From positions 28,580,225 through 28,644,224 of the forward strand of contig JAJLRJ010000007.1 of NCBI GenBank assembly GCA_024195265.1: a stretch of 64,000 bases of DNA, read 5' to 3'. The translations under genes were made by a program, and so were the position numbers. This DNA is from Dendrophyllia cribrosa (taxonomy: Eukaryota; Cnidaria; Anthozoa; Scleractinia; Dendrophylliidae). Positions 53,901 to 64,000 of this stretch are shown here, piece after piece (position 1 is the stretch's first letter; every line of letters begins with the position of its first letter). Below the pieces are notes generated by a model. That model was given only the letters and a program-made list of their open reading frames with translations, ran no database searches and had not been told where the DNA came from.

Positions 53901-56900
53901 GTTTAACTAATTATTGCATTATTATGTTCTTACTGTAGTTTTGTTGTTGACAGTTGGCTTTGTTATTTTTGTTGGTGACCTGGGGCTTGTGATCGTGTTC
54001 ACAACGAAAATAGCATTTACACCAATGTGCTTTTAACATTTTAATATTTATAATAGTCCTCCAAAGCAATACTGCATAATTTGGATTTTAAGAGAATGGT
54101 TGATTATTTTGTCTGTTGTTAAATTTTGAGGCATTTGTTATCAGTTCATATATCTTCTGATATGTTACACAATTGATCTGCAAATGGCAAGAAATAGTAA
54201 CACTGCATAACGGAAGATGCCTTGGTACGTGTATTTATAAGTCTTTTTTAAATGCAAAATCGCTTTCAATAATAGCCCCATCCCGTGCAAAATAATAATA
54301 CCCCCCCCCCCCCCCTCCTCCCAACCATCCCCTAAAAAAAATAGGTTTATTGAAAAAAACAATCAAACAAACCCGAAAGAGGGCTTACATTTGGCAAGTT
54401 ATGGTTCAAAGCATTACCAATCTGTCACTAGACTTTGTTCTGGAGTAATTTCCAGACCTGGTTAATTTTGCCAAATTATTTCTGACATAGAAGTTAAGAA
54501 ATTTAGGGGTAGATGATCATTACTTTTTGTAAATTTATTTTCTTTCAGCAAGGTTTCGACCACCCTATCACCCAAATCCTCAGGCCATGATGGGACAGGT
54601 TTGTTCCTTTATCATTTTGCTGTTCACTTAAAAGATTCTGTAAGAGAAGGTTTGGTCCTTTCATGTTAAAGGTACTTACTAACTGTGCATTTGGTTGTAA
54701 TATTGTAGACTCCAAGTCAGTGGGGACAAATGGGTTATGGACAACCAAGATTTCCAACACAGAGATTAATCTCTCAGGTAAATGATATACATGTAGATTG
54801 CATAACTGAAAGGATCAAAACAAAATGACAAGTTCTTTGCTTAGATTATTCCTCTTTATTATTTATAACATTTATATAAAGACACTCTTTACTATGCAAC
54901 CTACCTGTATCTGTAACCAGCTTAAATCTATTGTGTCTCACCTCATGCCTCCAAAGAGAGAGAGGGAGGGTAATTTTAGCAGCTTAGCAGTGAGTAGATT
55001 CACTGAAGGCAAATTTGACTTTGAACCTTGTACAGTTTATTTTATACATGTAGCTAGACTTAGACAGTGTTTGAAGCCTAAGCTAATGGCTGAGGCTGTA
55101 CCATGCCAGTTGTAGACATTACGTCACTCAATTTAGCAAACAAGACACCAATAGAGTATTTACTGATCCAGCTACTGAGAAAAAAAATGAACTAACTTGC
55201 AACTGCATCATACTACAATAGAGCTATAGATCAAATGCCCCAACAAAGGTTACAATCATGGTACAATGATATACACGATTGGCAATTCCATAGTACAGTA
55301 CAAATAGATGCCTCATGTGGCCAAGGGCTAAACGCTCTCATATTTGCATTGTAAAACTTTCTCTTTCACTTTTTCATCATGTGTACATGTAATCAGCAAG
55401 GACTTTGGCTTACAAGGGCCACAGGTTTGTTAGTCATGGACTACAGAGCTAATTGAATGTCATTTTATTTATAGGCATCCGATATTCGTATTCCAAAGCC
55501 ACCAAAACCTCCAGAGAAACCATTAATGCCTTATATGAGGTATAGCAGAAAGGTGAGCTGGCATTATGAAGGCTTTTGTTGTTTTATTATATAGTTCTAT
55601 ATCCTGTACAAACTAATTTTATAGCTTACAGTCATGTACCAAGTAATGGCCCCTGAAAGTAAGGCAATGAAGGGGTTAATTCACTTTATTTTAACCCAGT
55701 TTTCATGGCATTAGAAGTTGGGAATATTACTATATTCCCCCACCCCCCCCCCCCCCCCCCCACCCCCTCCTTCCTGGATGAAATGCTACACTGTAGTCCA
55801 TTGCAGGGTTACTCCCAGTATAACATTCACTGGTACCCATTTATACACCAGAGCCTGGTTGTTCAAAAGCCGATTAACGCTAACCGAGGATTTCATTTCC
55901 CTACTTAAAAAATGTTCTTAAAAGCTAATTTCTAGCTAAAGATAGAGAAAAGTTAAAGTCAAAACTGAAGGGCAAAAAACTTTGGAACAACTTTCACTGA
56001 TTAGTTATTTAACTGGATACAAAATTGACACTAATCCTGGGTTAGCTTAATCCTGCTTTGAACAACCTGGCCCAGGGGTCTGTGGCTCTCCATTGTAAAT
56101 ATCCAAACAGTTCTGTTGCTCGTATTTTTATCTAATACTTATATTCATGTCACTTGAACACATGTTTGGAACTTTTAAATAATTATTGTATTTTTGGTTC
56201 AATACAATACAGGTCTGGGATCAAGTGAAACTTCAACATTCAGATTTGAAATTATGGGAAATTGGAAGAATCATTGGACAAATGTGGAGAGACTTAAGTG
56301 ATCAGGAAAAACAGGTAACTGGCTGAACTCAGACAAGTACACAGTATTTTCCGTGTTTACCAGCTTTAGGACAAGAATTAAGCATTTGGGGAAGTTAAGA
56401 AACTCATTGCAGAACTCAAATGAATTACGTGTATTTTGACATACTGTACATGTAGTCAGTAAATTTTACCAGTTATGAGCGCTTTAAAATCCAGTTGTCA
56501 TGTATGTTTAATTGTTTGTGACTATCATGTTTGTGTTATAGTAGCTGTCAGTTTAAAGATGGATCAAAGCAAAACTAAGCCAAAGGGTTACCATGTTGGG
56601 TCTATTCTTCATAGAAATTCCTATTTTGCTCCTATTTTTGAACTATTGTGTCCTATCCCCCCCCCCCACCCCATTTTTTGTCTAACATTTTCGTGTTTTC
56701 TTGATCCTCCAACCTTCTTGACTCCCTGATAATGTGACATTGTATTCAGAGCTGAAATTAACAGTTGGCCATGGTGCATTGTCTCACCAAATGTCTTTAC
56801 AATGTACATGAATGTCTCTTCTATTTTTTAAATGCTCAAATATGTTGTCTGTGCTGCTATTGTCTTGGTCACATTGCTTCCATAAGCATTAAAAGTAACA

Positions 56901-59900
56901 ACTTGTACTGCTCCATCTTCTGTTTTACCTTCTGTAACTATACCTGTGAACAAAAATGTACTATATGAAAATCACAAGTTGAACTTTTACTTGTAAAAAT
57001 GAATCTTAAGTGGAAGATTGATTTATTTTACAGTTTTGAAACCAAAAAAAAAGAGAGAAAGAGAAGTTAAAAAACTCATTTGCCAGCTAAAATTATATTT
57101 GTAAAGGATGGTTACAGCAGTGATCTTCCCACTAATTTTGTAATTCTCATTTCTTTTGTAGGAACACATGGAAGAATATGAAATTGAAAAGGTAAATCAA
57201 AAGCTTTTAAACATGCAATAATTGCAGTTGCATCTCTCTCTCTCTCTCTCTCTTGTTTTTTTTCTTTTTAACATTTTAGCCAGGACTGTTGTTTAATTTA
57301 AAATGAAAGGTGATCAGTTTTCCTCTATTGACTGCACAGAGCGATTTTTGCTGCAATTTTAGGTGCGATTTTTACAGCAATTTCATGGCGATGCAAAATC
57401 GCACGTGTAATGGGCCTGCAATTTTACTGCGATTTTGGAAATTCACATCACCATGACATTGCAGGTGTTTTGAACATGTTCAAATTTCACTGTGACTTTG
57501 CTGCGATTTTAGCAGAAAACTGCCAAAACATGTACCAGGGGTCCCCCTGGGGAAATTTGTATCTGTGTTTTTGGTCATACCACAATGGCTGGAAACATTA
57601 ACATACCACAAATAGTTCTTGTAATACCATGGATCATTCACCAAATCTCTTAAAAGTTTATGAAATGCTCCGTCTTCTGTCTGTCTGTCTCTTTTTGCGA
57701 TCCATGATTTTACCCAAATTGATCGTTTTTTTTTTTTCCTTTTTCTTTGCCGGCGAACAGATAAAGCAATAGTTGTACATAAACAGGCTATTACTGCATC
57801 GGATTCATCGGTATTCATGAAAAAAAAAACACTGAATATTTGAAAATTTTCACATTGTTACACCAATTGTTACAACAAAACATGCATCTTGTTTAAAACT
57901 GCTGTCAAAATTGATTGTATTTTATAAATCGCTGGGAAAATCTCAGGTCCAGTTCACAAAAATCGCAGTAAATTCGCCGGCTGTTCGCACACGTGATTTT
58001 GCGTTACCACAAAATCACTGTAAAAATCGGACCTAAAATCGCAGCAAAAATTGCTTGTGTGAACAGGCAAGAATCAGTGGAGCCTTCAGATTAACTGTTG
58101 TTGTAAATGATGTAAACAACCTCACATTTCCAGATGGCATGAAAAACTACATGTCATATGGCTTTTCTTTTGAAGTGCATCTTAAGTTTTTCTTGACTTA
58201 TTCATTGCATCCCTATTTTGTTTTGTTCTCCTCACTGTGGAGAGTACATGTAGTCTTTAATGTAATTTTGTTTTCATCTTCCTTCTTAGCAAGAGTATAA
58301 TGAAGCAATGAAGGCATATCACAACTCTCCTGCTTATCAAGCATGGATTGTGGCAAAAGGAAGAGGTAAAGAGTCTGCTTATTATAAGTTATTTAAAAGA
58401 GGAATATAGCATTGGTAACAGAACACTGACATCTGACTGTACCTACATGTATTTTATAATCATTTAAATAAAATGTGAATGTCAAATTGTAAGTCAGATC
58501 CATTTTGAATCCCTGCTAGGACCCCCCCCCCCCCCCCCCTCCCCCCCACACACACACACACCCCCAAGCTAAACAAAATGACTGTCGTCAGATAATGTTT
58601 TTGGTATTTTTTCGTTTTCAGCCCAAGCTGCACTACAAGAGCAACAAGCTATGGAAAGGGCTATGATGGGCTCACTGCCTTTTGGGGTAAGTTCCTCTTC
58701 CTTGCTGTCTTAATGCTTCGTCAAGCAGTCAGGTGACAAGTGGTAGCTAGGTTAAAGAAATGAAAGGTGATCTGCACAGATTGCAACCTCTTAGAATATT
58801 GGTCAATAGAAGAAAACAATGAACAATACAACAGTGCATAACTCAGTGAGTCTTTTTAAAATACCTACGACACAGGAGAGAAGCCCTACTTCAACAAGTG
58901 GGCTTCAAGTGATGCATTTTGGGCATATTAGTTACAACGTTTTTGTAAAAGCTGCAGCAATATTAATCATTCCTTATTGATTACTTCTTCTGCAATGTTT
59001 GTGGTTTGTTCTGAACACTGACATCTTTATCTTGGCTGGAACATGCAATGCAATGAAAAATTGTGAGGTGACGAGTGGATAACGAGTCCTTGAATAGTGT
59101 CACATATGTAAATTGTCATTGAAAACTCCTTGAACAGGAACCATGTTTTACAATACGTTTTAATTTCGTTATAACATTGCATTTTTTTGTGTGTTTATGT
59201 ACTCCTATTTACAGAAATTAGATGATGCCAGATTTGGCATTCAACCCGTCGATGATGATGATGGTAACTATAAAAATTATACCTAACACTTTCACTCCCA
59301 GAGTCAATTCTGAAGACATTTAGTTTTATTTTTTTTTTGAGTCTCTGTCAATGACGTCCTATGGTGTCACTGTGTGACCACTCAAATGAAACCTCTTCAG
59401 CAGTACTTTTGCATGGTACCATTTGTTCTAACTTTTGAATCTGTGGATGAAATCCTATGGTGTGACCACTCAAATGAAACCTCTTCAACAGCACTTTTGC
59501 ATGGTACCGTTTGTTTTTCAATATTTTACAAACTGAAATTTGAGATTTTTCTTGAATGTTTATTTTTGTTAATCTGTGTGGGCACTTATACAGTAATGGG
59601 TCATTCGGTTTTTTTAATTTGTGTTTTTTTTATAATGGGTGATTGACTGTTTTAGATGAGGACGACTCCTTCTCTGTCAAGCACATATCAGCAGCTCGGT
59701 TTCATAGAAATCACAAGTTGATGTCGGAAATATTTAGTGACACAGTGGTGAGAGATGTTCGAGCAGGTACATGTAAGATGTGCTAGTCTGAAACCAGTCA
59801 TTTGTTTGTTTTTTTCTTCTGAGTAAATTACATGAATAATAACTTTTCTAAAACCTATGCCTTTCCTATGGCCAGTCAATGGTAATCAGAAGCATTTGGT

Positions 59901-62900
59901 ACAATGTTGACTTAACTAGGAACTGAAAGGATGGTTTTGGATGCAGGTCTCGCCCTGGTTTACATAAACGTTTCCTTTAATTTACTTGGCTAAAATGATT
60001 TTTATCGCCAAAATAGTCAGTTAAAATTAGTATTTGATTTTCTTGGCTCACGTACTTTGTCAACATGACCATTTGACACAAGCCTTCCTAAAATCCTGGT
60101 GAGATCCCTGTCTGTTCCCTTTACTGGTGGAAATCTTGGTTCAGTGGTGCAGTGTCCAACACTATTAACAAATGTCATAATTATTTTATAAAAGTTAGGC
60201 ATTGGGTTTGTTTCAAATGGCAAAAGAAACAATATTGGTCGTAATCGAAGAAGCATGGGACTTTAGAAGCCAATGCTTACCATGACCCGACAGAAATGAA
60301 ACCGTGGTCTTTAATTTTAAAATACACCTCTCTTTTCATTAATAAAATGAACTGTTAATTGAAATTTCTCTTTGGTATAAAAGAAAGGCAGAGATCCCCT
60401 AAGGTAGTTTAAAACTACCTGCCTAACGCAAACTCGTGTATTTTCATGTAGAACATATTTTATCAAAATAAAACAGTATTTTTACTATTGCGTGTTTTGT
60501 TTTACACTCTAGTTGTGACCAAGTCCCGACTGGGAGTTCTAAAACGCCAAGTACAATCACTGATAGCACACCAGGTAACGTACTTTTCCATTGCTTCATC
60601 TTCAGCGTCTCTGATTTACATGTAGCATCTTGTGAAGTTATCCTTGGTGGCGGTGAGGTCCATCATTTATCACGTGACGGAAATCCATCGTCTGTCAAAA
60701 AGGCAGCGAGAGATTGCCGAAACCTTGTTAGGTATCTTTTTCGTGCCTATTTGTTTTTTTATACACTGATTTACTAGGAACTTGTTGACACGTTTGATTT
60801 CTTTTGCTAGAAAAAGCTGGAAAGCGAGCTGCAACAAATCGAGGAAAAATTCGATAGTAAAAAAAGGAAGTTTAACGATGACAGCGAAAAATTTAACAAC
60901 ACACTTAAAAAGGTAAAGAGCTGTAATTTAACCTCCAAGTTGTAGGGTAAGATACTACATGTAAGTAACCTGAGGTATCAGAGGGCAACAGATGGAGGGG
61001 AATAGAAGGTTCGCTCATCCTCGTATCACTTACATTACCTGAAAAAGTGTTAAATTTAACGCTGTAAAAAGTGTTAAAAATGAAACTAGACGTTTCGGCA
61101 ATGCTGCCTTCATCAGTAGTAAAAATGTGTTTTTACTACTGATGAAGGCAGCATTGCCGAAACGTCTAGTTTCATTTTTAACACTTTTTACAGCGTTAAA
61201 TTTAACACTTTTTCACGTAACTACAATTAACGCTGCGCAGGATACATATTTATTTATCACTTACATTACCCCCGTCCCCACCCCCTCGTACGTACAGTCA
61301 CGCCATCTTGCAGACACCTTGCTATGGAGGAGAGAAGACAGGCGCTCCAAGCTATGGAAACCGGATTCAAGCCTCACTGATGGTCCCTGCATGAGTTCAA
61401 GGACAGATGGGAAATGGCTGTTGTAACTGTTAATTGCTTGACAGGAATTGCTGGCAAGGGTTGGCAGTAATTCGGTTTTAATTTTGTGTTGTGTACAACC
61501 GCCTTCTCCCCCATTTTCAACTCGTGAATACGCGAAGTGTAATGAACGAGTTATAGTAGACGGGATCAAATATGCAAATTTTCACTCCTTCCTTCCTTCC
61601 TTCCTTCCTTCCTTCCTTCCTTCCTTCCTTCCTTCCTTCCTTCCTTCCTTCCTTCCTTCCTTCCTTCCTTCCTTCCTTCCTTCCTTCCTTCCTTCCTTCC
61701 TTCCTTCCTTCCTTCCTTCCTTCCTTCCTTCCTTCCTTCCTTCCTTCCTTCCTTCCTTCCTTCCTTCCTTCCTTCCTTCCTTCCTTCCTTCCTTCCTTCC
61801 TTCCTTCCTTCCTTCCTTCCTTCCTTCCTTCCTTCCTTCCTTCCTTCCTTCCTTCCTTCCATGGGCTGTAAACGTTTGTCAGTTATTCCACCAGTGCGGC
61901 CTTTTATCCGTTGCAAATGCAAAGAAATATAGATTGGGAATACTCGACCACCGAAATAGGACATTATTAACACGATGTACTGATGTTTTGCGTTTGGATT
62001 CCTTTGATGGAAAATTATTCAAATGGCTTTTTCAACATAAACACAGGTTAAATATTAAAATTTAACCACACTAATTACTTGTGCGTTGGTGGTCGAGTGG
62101 TTAGGGTGCTGTTTCTCAACCAGCACTACTGGGAATCGCTGGCCCGCGTTCGAATCCTTCCTCTTATTTTGAAACGGAAATTTGACGAAGTTGGCAACGT
62201 TTATCGAAAGTCTTAATTTAAGTTCTTTATTTCTAAAATTTCGACCCAAAACATTTAGCTCTGAAAATCTGTCATTAAATCTAGTTACCGCGGTGATGCG
62301 CTAAATGTCAACTTCAATATGGTTCTATTCCTCAAATGTATACTTCTATATACAATTAATTTTTGGGTAAAGAAGCTTTTATTTAAAGTGCCCATAACGA
62401 TTTTTTTTTATTTTCTTATCTAAATCTACACGTCACGTAATGAACATCCGCGAAAATTTTTTTTAATTTCAGCAAAACGTGAATTTTTTATGATTTTTAA
62501 AGTCTTCGAAATTTGCCGCCATTTTGGTCCACCATTCGCATTAGTCTCCTCTCGGTCTCTCTCGGTTAACAAAGGATCCGTGACGTAGATTAAGGAACAC
62601 ATAACTTCAAACAAAGGAACCTGTGACTTCAAACAAAGGAATGTGACGTACATTAAGGAACATGTGAGCCCGTTGGCCTTCTTAACAGCGGGACGGGTAT
62701 ACCGCAAAAAAAATAGGATTTGGAAGATTTGAAATATTCATAAAAAATTCACGTTTTGCTGAAATCAAAAACTTTTTTCGCAGATGTTCATTACGTGACG
62801 TGTAGATTTAGATAAGAAAATTAAAAAAAATCGTATTGGCACTTTAAAGCGTTTCGTATTAACAAGTTTGCTCATAGGAGCGATTGATTTCTTAAATGGA

Positions 62901-63433
62901 GATAGAAGCTGTACACAAACTATTAGATTAGTGTTAATAAAAGTGTGGTTGTTGATCATTGTGGTGTGTAAGATAGGTGAACGCTTGTTCATTTGTCTCA
63001 CGATGGAGTCACTGAGATTTTGATCGCGACGTTTCGTCTGCTGTTACATTCAAGAAGCACAACAGCCGATCGATAACAAATCAGACCTGTGAAGGAACAA
63101 CATCTATTCGGAAAAATGATAAGGATCGAAATGCACCATGCACGTAATCAATCGCCCTCATCGCCTGATGAAGAATAGTAATCGAAACGTCGCGATCAAC
63201 ATCTCAAAGTGACCCCATCGTGAGACAAACGAACAAGTGTTCACCTATATTAGATTATTGTTGTTAGAATGTTTTTTTGTAAAAGTCAAAGACTTGCGAA
63301 ACCCAGACTTATTGATAATCATGATTTTTTTTTCGTTTTGTTTTAGCTGTGTGAACCTCCAAGTGAAAACAAAACTCAAGTAAATGAAGTGGCTCCCTCC
63401 CCCTCAGGGGAATGTAAACCAGTCACGACTTGA
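50908..63433 (+). CDS. SMARCE1: SMARCE1/BAF57, HMG-box subunit of BAF (SWI/SNF), 13 exons
   Basis: DNA-binding subunit of the BAF chromatin-remodelling complex, nuclear. Exons: 50908-51031, 54549-54598, 54709-54777, 55475-55552, 56213-56314, 57162-57191, 58290-58365, 58622-58686, 59215-59263, 59656-59766, 60513-60574, 60811-60912, 63347-63433. All junctions are GT-AG with matching phase; 334 aa. A Gln/Pro-rich N-terminus is followed by [20 protein letters not shown] (87-106), leading into an HMG box (about 97-160, with [20 protein letters not shown]), then an acidic stretch, [15 protein letters not shown], and a coiled coil (about 255-305: [20 protein letters not shown] and [11 protein letters not shown]). 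Start: first ATG after an in-frame TGA at 50878-50880; a second in-frame ATG is at 51019. Odd: the protein stops soon after LKKLCEPP, whereas human (411 aa) continues through a longer coiled-coil and acidic tail. Intron 1 holds a LINE relic with two insertions; intron 12 holds a long CCTT microsatellite. Confidence 0.95.
51256..51420. mobile_element. GTTCAAAAGGTGG MITE (SMARCE1 intron 1)
   Basis: CCCCGGTTGTTCAAAAGGTG and GGATAGCGC..CCGGATAAAT are mirrored by ATTTATCCGG..AGCGCTGTCC and CCTTTTGAACACCCGGG. Shares its GGTTGTTCAAA terminus with 55852-56074. Confidence 0.8.
52019..52259. mobile_element. TTAA-flanked MITE inside the LINE relic
   Basis: TTAA at 52019-52022 and 52256-52259, followed inward by AGGGGCAGTA and its inverse. 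Removing the element and one TTAA rejoins the host frame as [13 protein letters not shown]. The right-end segment GAAACTTGAAAACGTTCGGC (minus strand) is related to the element at 30098-30664. Confidence 0.88.
52972..53732. mobile_element. TTAA element with 215-bp TIRs inside the LINE relic
   Basis: Starts TTAAGGTGGCTCCGTTGTTA and ends with its exact inverse. The arms 52972-53187 and 53518-53732 are nearly identical. Removing it and one TTAA rejoins [11 protein letters not shown] in frame. Sister of the 31449-32796 element by its TTAAGGTGGCTC terminus. No coding capacity. Confidence 0.9.
54301..54318. repeat. Poly-C tract (SMARCE1 intron 1)
   Basis: C15 followed by TCCTCC, about 230 bp before exon 2. 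Confidence 0.9.
55739..55768. repeat. Poly-C tract (SMARCE1 intron 4)
   Basis: C run broken by single A residues, in intron 4. Confidence 0.9.
55852..56074. mobile_element. GGTTGTTCAAA MITE (SMARCE1 intron 4)
   Basis: AGCCTGGTTGTTCAAAAGCC and GATTAACGCTAACC at the left are mirrored by GGGTTAGCTTAATCCTGC and TTTGAACAACCTGGCCC at the right. The interior is AT-rich. Confidence 0.8.
57234..57254. repeat. TC dinucleotide microsatellite
   Basis: About ten CT repeats, 43 bp after the exon 6 donor of SMARCE1. Confidence 0.9.
57332..58070. mobile_element. Inverted-repeat element with GCGATTTTTGCTGC arms (SMARCE1 intron 6)
   Basis: The left arm, GAGCGATTTTTGCTGCAATT then TTAGGTGCGATTTTTACAGC, is mirrored at 57950-58060, ending GCTTGTGTGAACAGGC. 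It resembles the GCGATTT-rich element at 40882-41169, with a large unrelated centre, perhaps a nested insertion. Confidence 0.65.
58520..58562. repeat. Poly-C and CA tract (SMARCE1 intron 7)
   Basis: C19, T, C7, then ACACACACACACA and C5, ending about 55 bp before exon 8. Confidence 0.9.
59340..59513. repeat. Tandem duplication, units of about 85 bp (SMARCE1 intron 9)
   Basis: Two copies of TCCTATGGTGT..GTGACCACTCAAATGAAACC then CTCTTCA(G/A)CAG..TTTTGCATGGTACC. A related flank (CACTCCCAGAGTCAATT) recurs at 63586, so this is part of a dispersed family. Confidence 0.8.
61041..61214. repeat. Perfect palindrome, two 85-nt arms, 4-nt spacer
   Basis: Starts GAAAAAGTGTTAAATTTAAC and ends with its inverse; every position compared by eye matches, around a TGTG spacer at 61126-61129. 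Contains GACGTTTCGGCAATGCTGCC. Located in SMARCE1 intron 12. Confidence 0.92.
61587..61860. repeat. CCTT tetranucleotide microsatellite (about 68 units)
   Basis: Uninterrupted CCTT for 274 bp in SMARCE1 intron 12. It reads through as repeated FLPS on the + strand and KEGR on the - strand, neither of which is a protein. Confidence 0.98.
62086..62163 (+). mobile_element. tRNA-like (class II) sequence, probably SINE head or pseudogene
   Basis: GGTGGTCGAGTGGTTAGGG resembles the A-box/D-arm of Ser/Leu tRNAs, and CGCGTTCGAATCC a B-box/T-arm. The acceptor arms do not pair and the anticodon loop would have nine nucleotides, so it is not an active tRNA. Confidence 0.55.
62383..62847. mobile_element. 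TTAA-flanked MITE (SMARCE1 intron 12)
   Basis: TTAA at both edges, then AGTGCCCATAACGATTTTT / inverse AATCGTATTGGCACT. The arms of about 110 bp share AAATCTACACGTCACGTAAT and AAAACGTGAATTTTT with inverses. The interior holds two ACATTAAGGAACA(T/C)-like repeats (AGATTAAGGAACACAT, ACATTAAGGAACATGT). Confidence 0.8.
62972..63248. repeat. Foldback repeat (SMARCE1 intron 12)
   Basis: ATAGGTGAACGCTTGTTCAT and TTGATCGCGACGTTTCG at the left are mirrored by CGAAACGTCGCGATCAA and GAACAAGTGTTCACCTAT at the right. Ends 98 bp before the last exon of SMARCE1. The CGAAACGTC word also occurs in the palindrome at 61041-61214. Confidence 0.85.
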
Positions 63434-64000
63434 CACACCTATTAACCTGCTCTCTCTTTCTCTACCACTGACCCAGTAACGCGTGGGATAGAGACTTTAT
63501 GCAAAGAACTTCTCTTATAAGAACTCAGAGGTGCGCAGGAGGGGGTGATCATTCTTTCTTGTGTCGTCAGTCATGGATAGCCCTATCACTCCCAGAGTCA
63601 ATTATGGAGACATGAAGTGTAGTTCTAACTTTTGAGTCTGTCAACGACCGCTTGTCCAAGCAGATTTTCTCTAATTGAACGTAACTTGACACGCATGATG
63701 ACCCGCTCAAGTTGTCAAAATGTCTAGTTTACGAGTAGTGCCTTTCCATTTTTACGGAGGTAGTAGAGCGAGGAGAACACGCAAACAGGAGTGGCTATGG
63801 AATGAGTTTCCCTGAGAAAAGAGCGGGACTTACCGCTTGTCTTACTTTGTCACTCGAACGTTCTAAGACTCCTGGGTTTGAGCATTTACAAAATAAATGA
63901 AACTGCTGTGCTGAGACAGGGTACTAATTCAGCGAATAAGACAGCTTTCTCGCGCGCGCGGATTCCCTCTTTTGGTCGGCTGTATGTGCAGAATAGTTTC
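63434..64000. other. SMARCE1 3' untranslated region and flank
   Basis: Contains TCACTCCCAGAGTCAATTAT and GAGTCTGTCAACGACC (63586-63650), a dispersed repeat also in SMARCE1 intron 9, then the candidate AATAAA at 63892. No further reading frame of note. Confidence 0.5.
63892..63897 (+). terminator. Candidate polyadenylation signal of SMARCE1
   Basis: AATAAA lies 459 nt past the SMARCE1 stop codon and is the first one downstream that I see. The cleavage site cannot be placed from sequence alone. Confidence 0.4.

Noticed and set aside
61448..62065. 205-codon open frame of FLPS repeats (+) and the KEGR frame opposite
   Set aside because: Direct translation of the CCTT microsatellite in a SMARCE1 intron; no protein.
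62086..62163. Functional tRNA-Ser/Leu gene
   Set aside because: A- and B-box words present, but acceptor stem unpaired and anticodon loop of wrong size; kept only as tRNA-like.

Overview
Eukaryotic nuclear DNA, most likely from an anthozoan cnidarian such as a stony coral or relative. This is inferred from three animal-type multi-exon genes with short exons and GT-AG introns, AT-rich introns crowded with small inverted-repeat transposons, frequent TACATGTA words and a 5S-like sequence of animal type. The species cannot be fixed by reading alone. All three recognisable genes lie on the + strand. LAYOUT: 1-8928 is intergenic and repeat-rich. 8929-34194 is a complete 20-exon gene for STT3B, the catalytic subunit of the ER oligosaccharyltransferase (816 aa deduced). 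34195-42685 is intergenic with no supportable gene. 42686-44536 is a two-exon METTL27/WBSCR27-like methyltransferase gene (205 aa). 44537-50907 is intergenic, packed with nested palindromic elements. 50908-63433 is a complete 13-exon SMARCE1/BAF57 gene (334 aa), the HMG-box subunit of the BAF chromatin remodeller. 63434-64000 is its 3' side, with a candidate AATAAA. The genes are unrelated housekeeping-type neighbours with no sign of shared function. All exon junctions were placed by eye from reading frame, GT/AG signals and family similarity, and both large reading frames close exactly (2451 and 1005 coding nt). The rest of the window is mobile DNA, almost all non-autonomous. (a) TTAA-flanked inverted-repeat elements, at least six; two of them interrupt one LINE reverse-transcriptase relic, whose frame is restored when they are removed. 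(b) Elements flanked by TAA/TTA with PIF/Harbinger-like termini (G/A)GGC..GT(T/C)(T/C)ACAC, at least five. (c) CAG..CTG-ended hAT-like elements with 6-bp flanking repeats. (d) mariner/pogo-like TA-flanked elements built of CGAAAGTAGCGACCC repeats. (e) A 2-kb element with three 215-240 bp internal tandem units. (f) tRNA-derived SINE pieces. (g) Large palindromes, one with two perfect 85-nt arms. The most unusual single item is a TTAA-flanked element in STT3B intron 18. It carries a 5S rRNA-derived segment with its internal Pol III promoter, plus a small minus-strand ORF with a good start context. No autonomous transposase, CRISPR array, prokaryotic operon or canonical tRNA gene was found.
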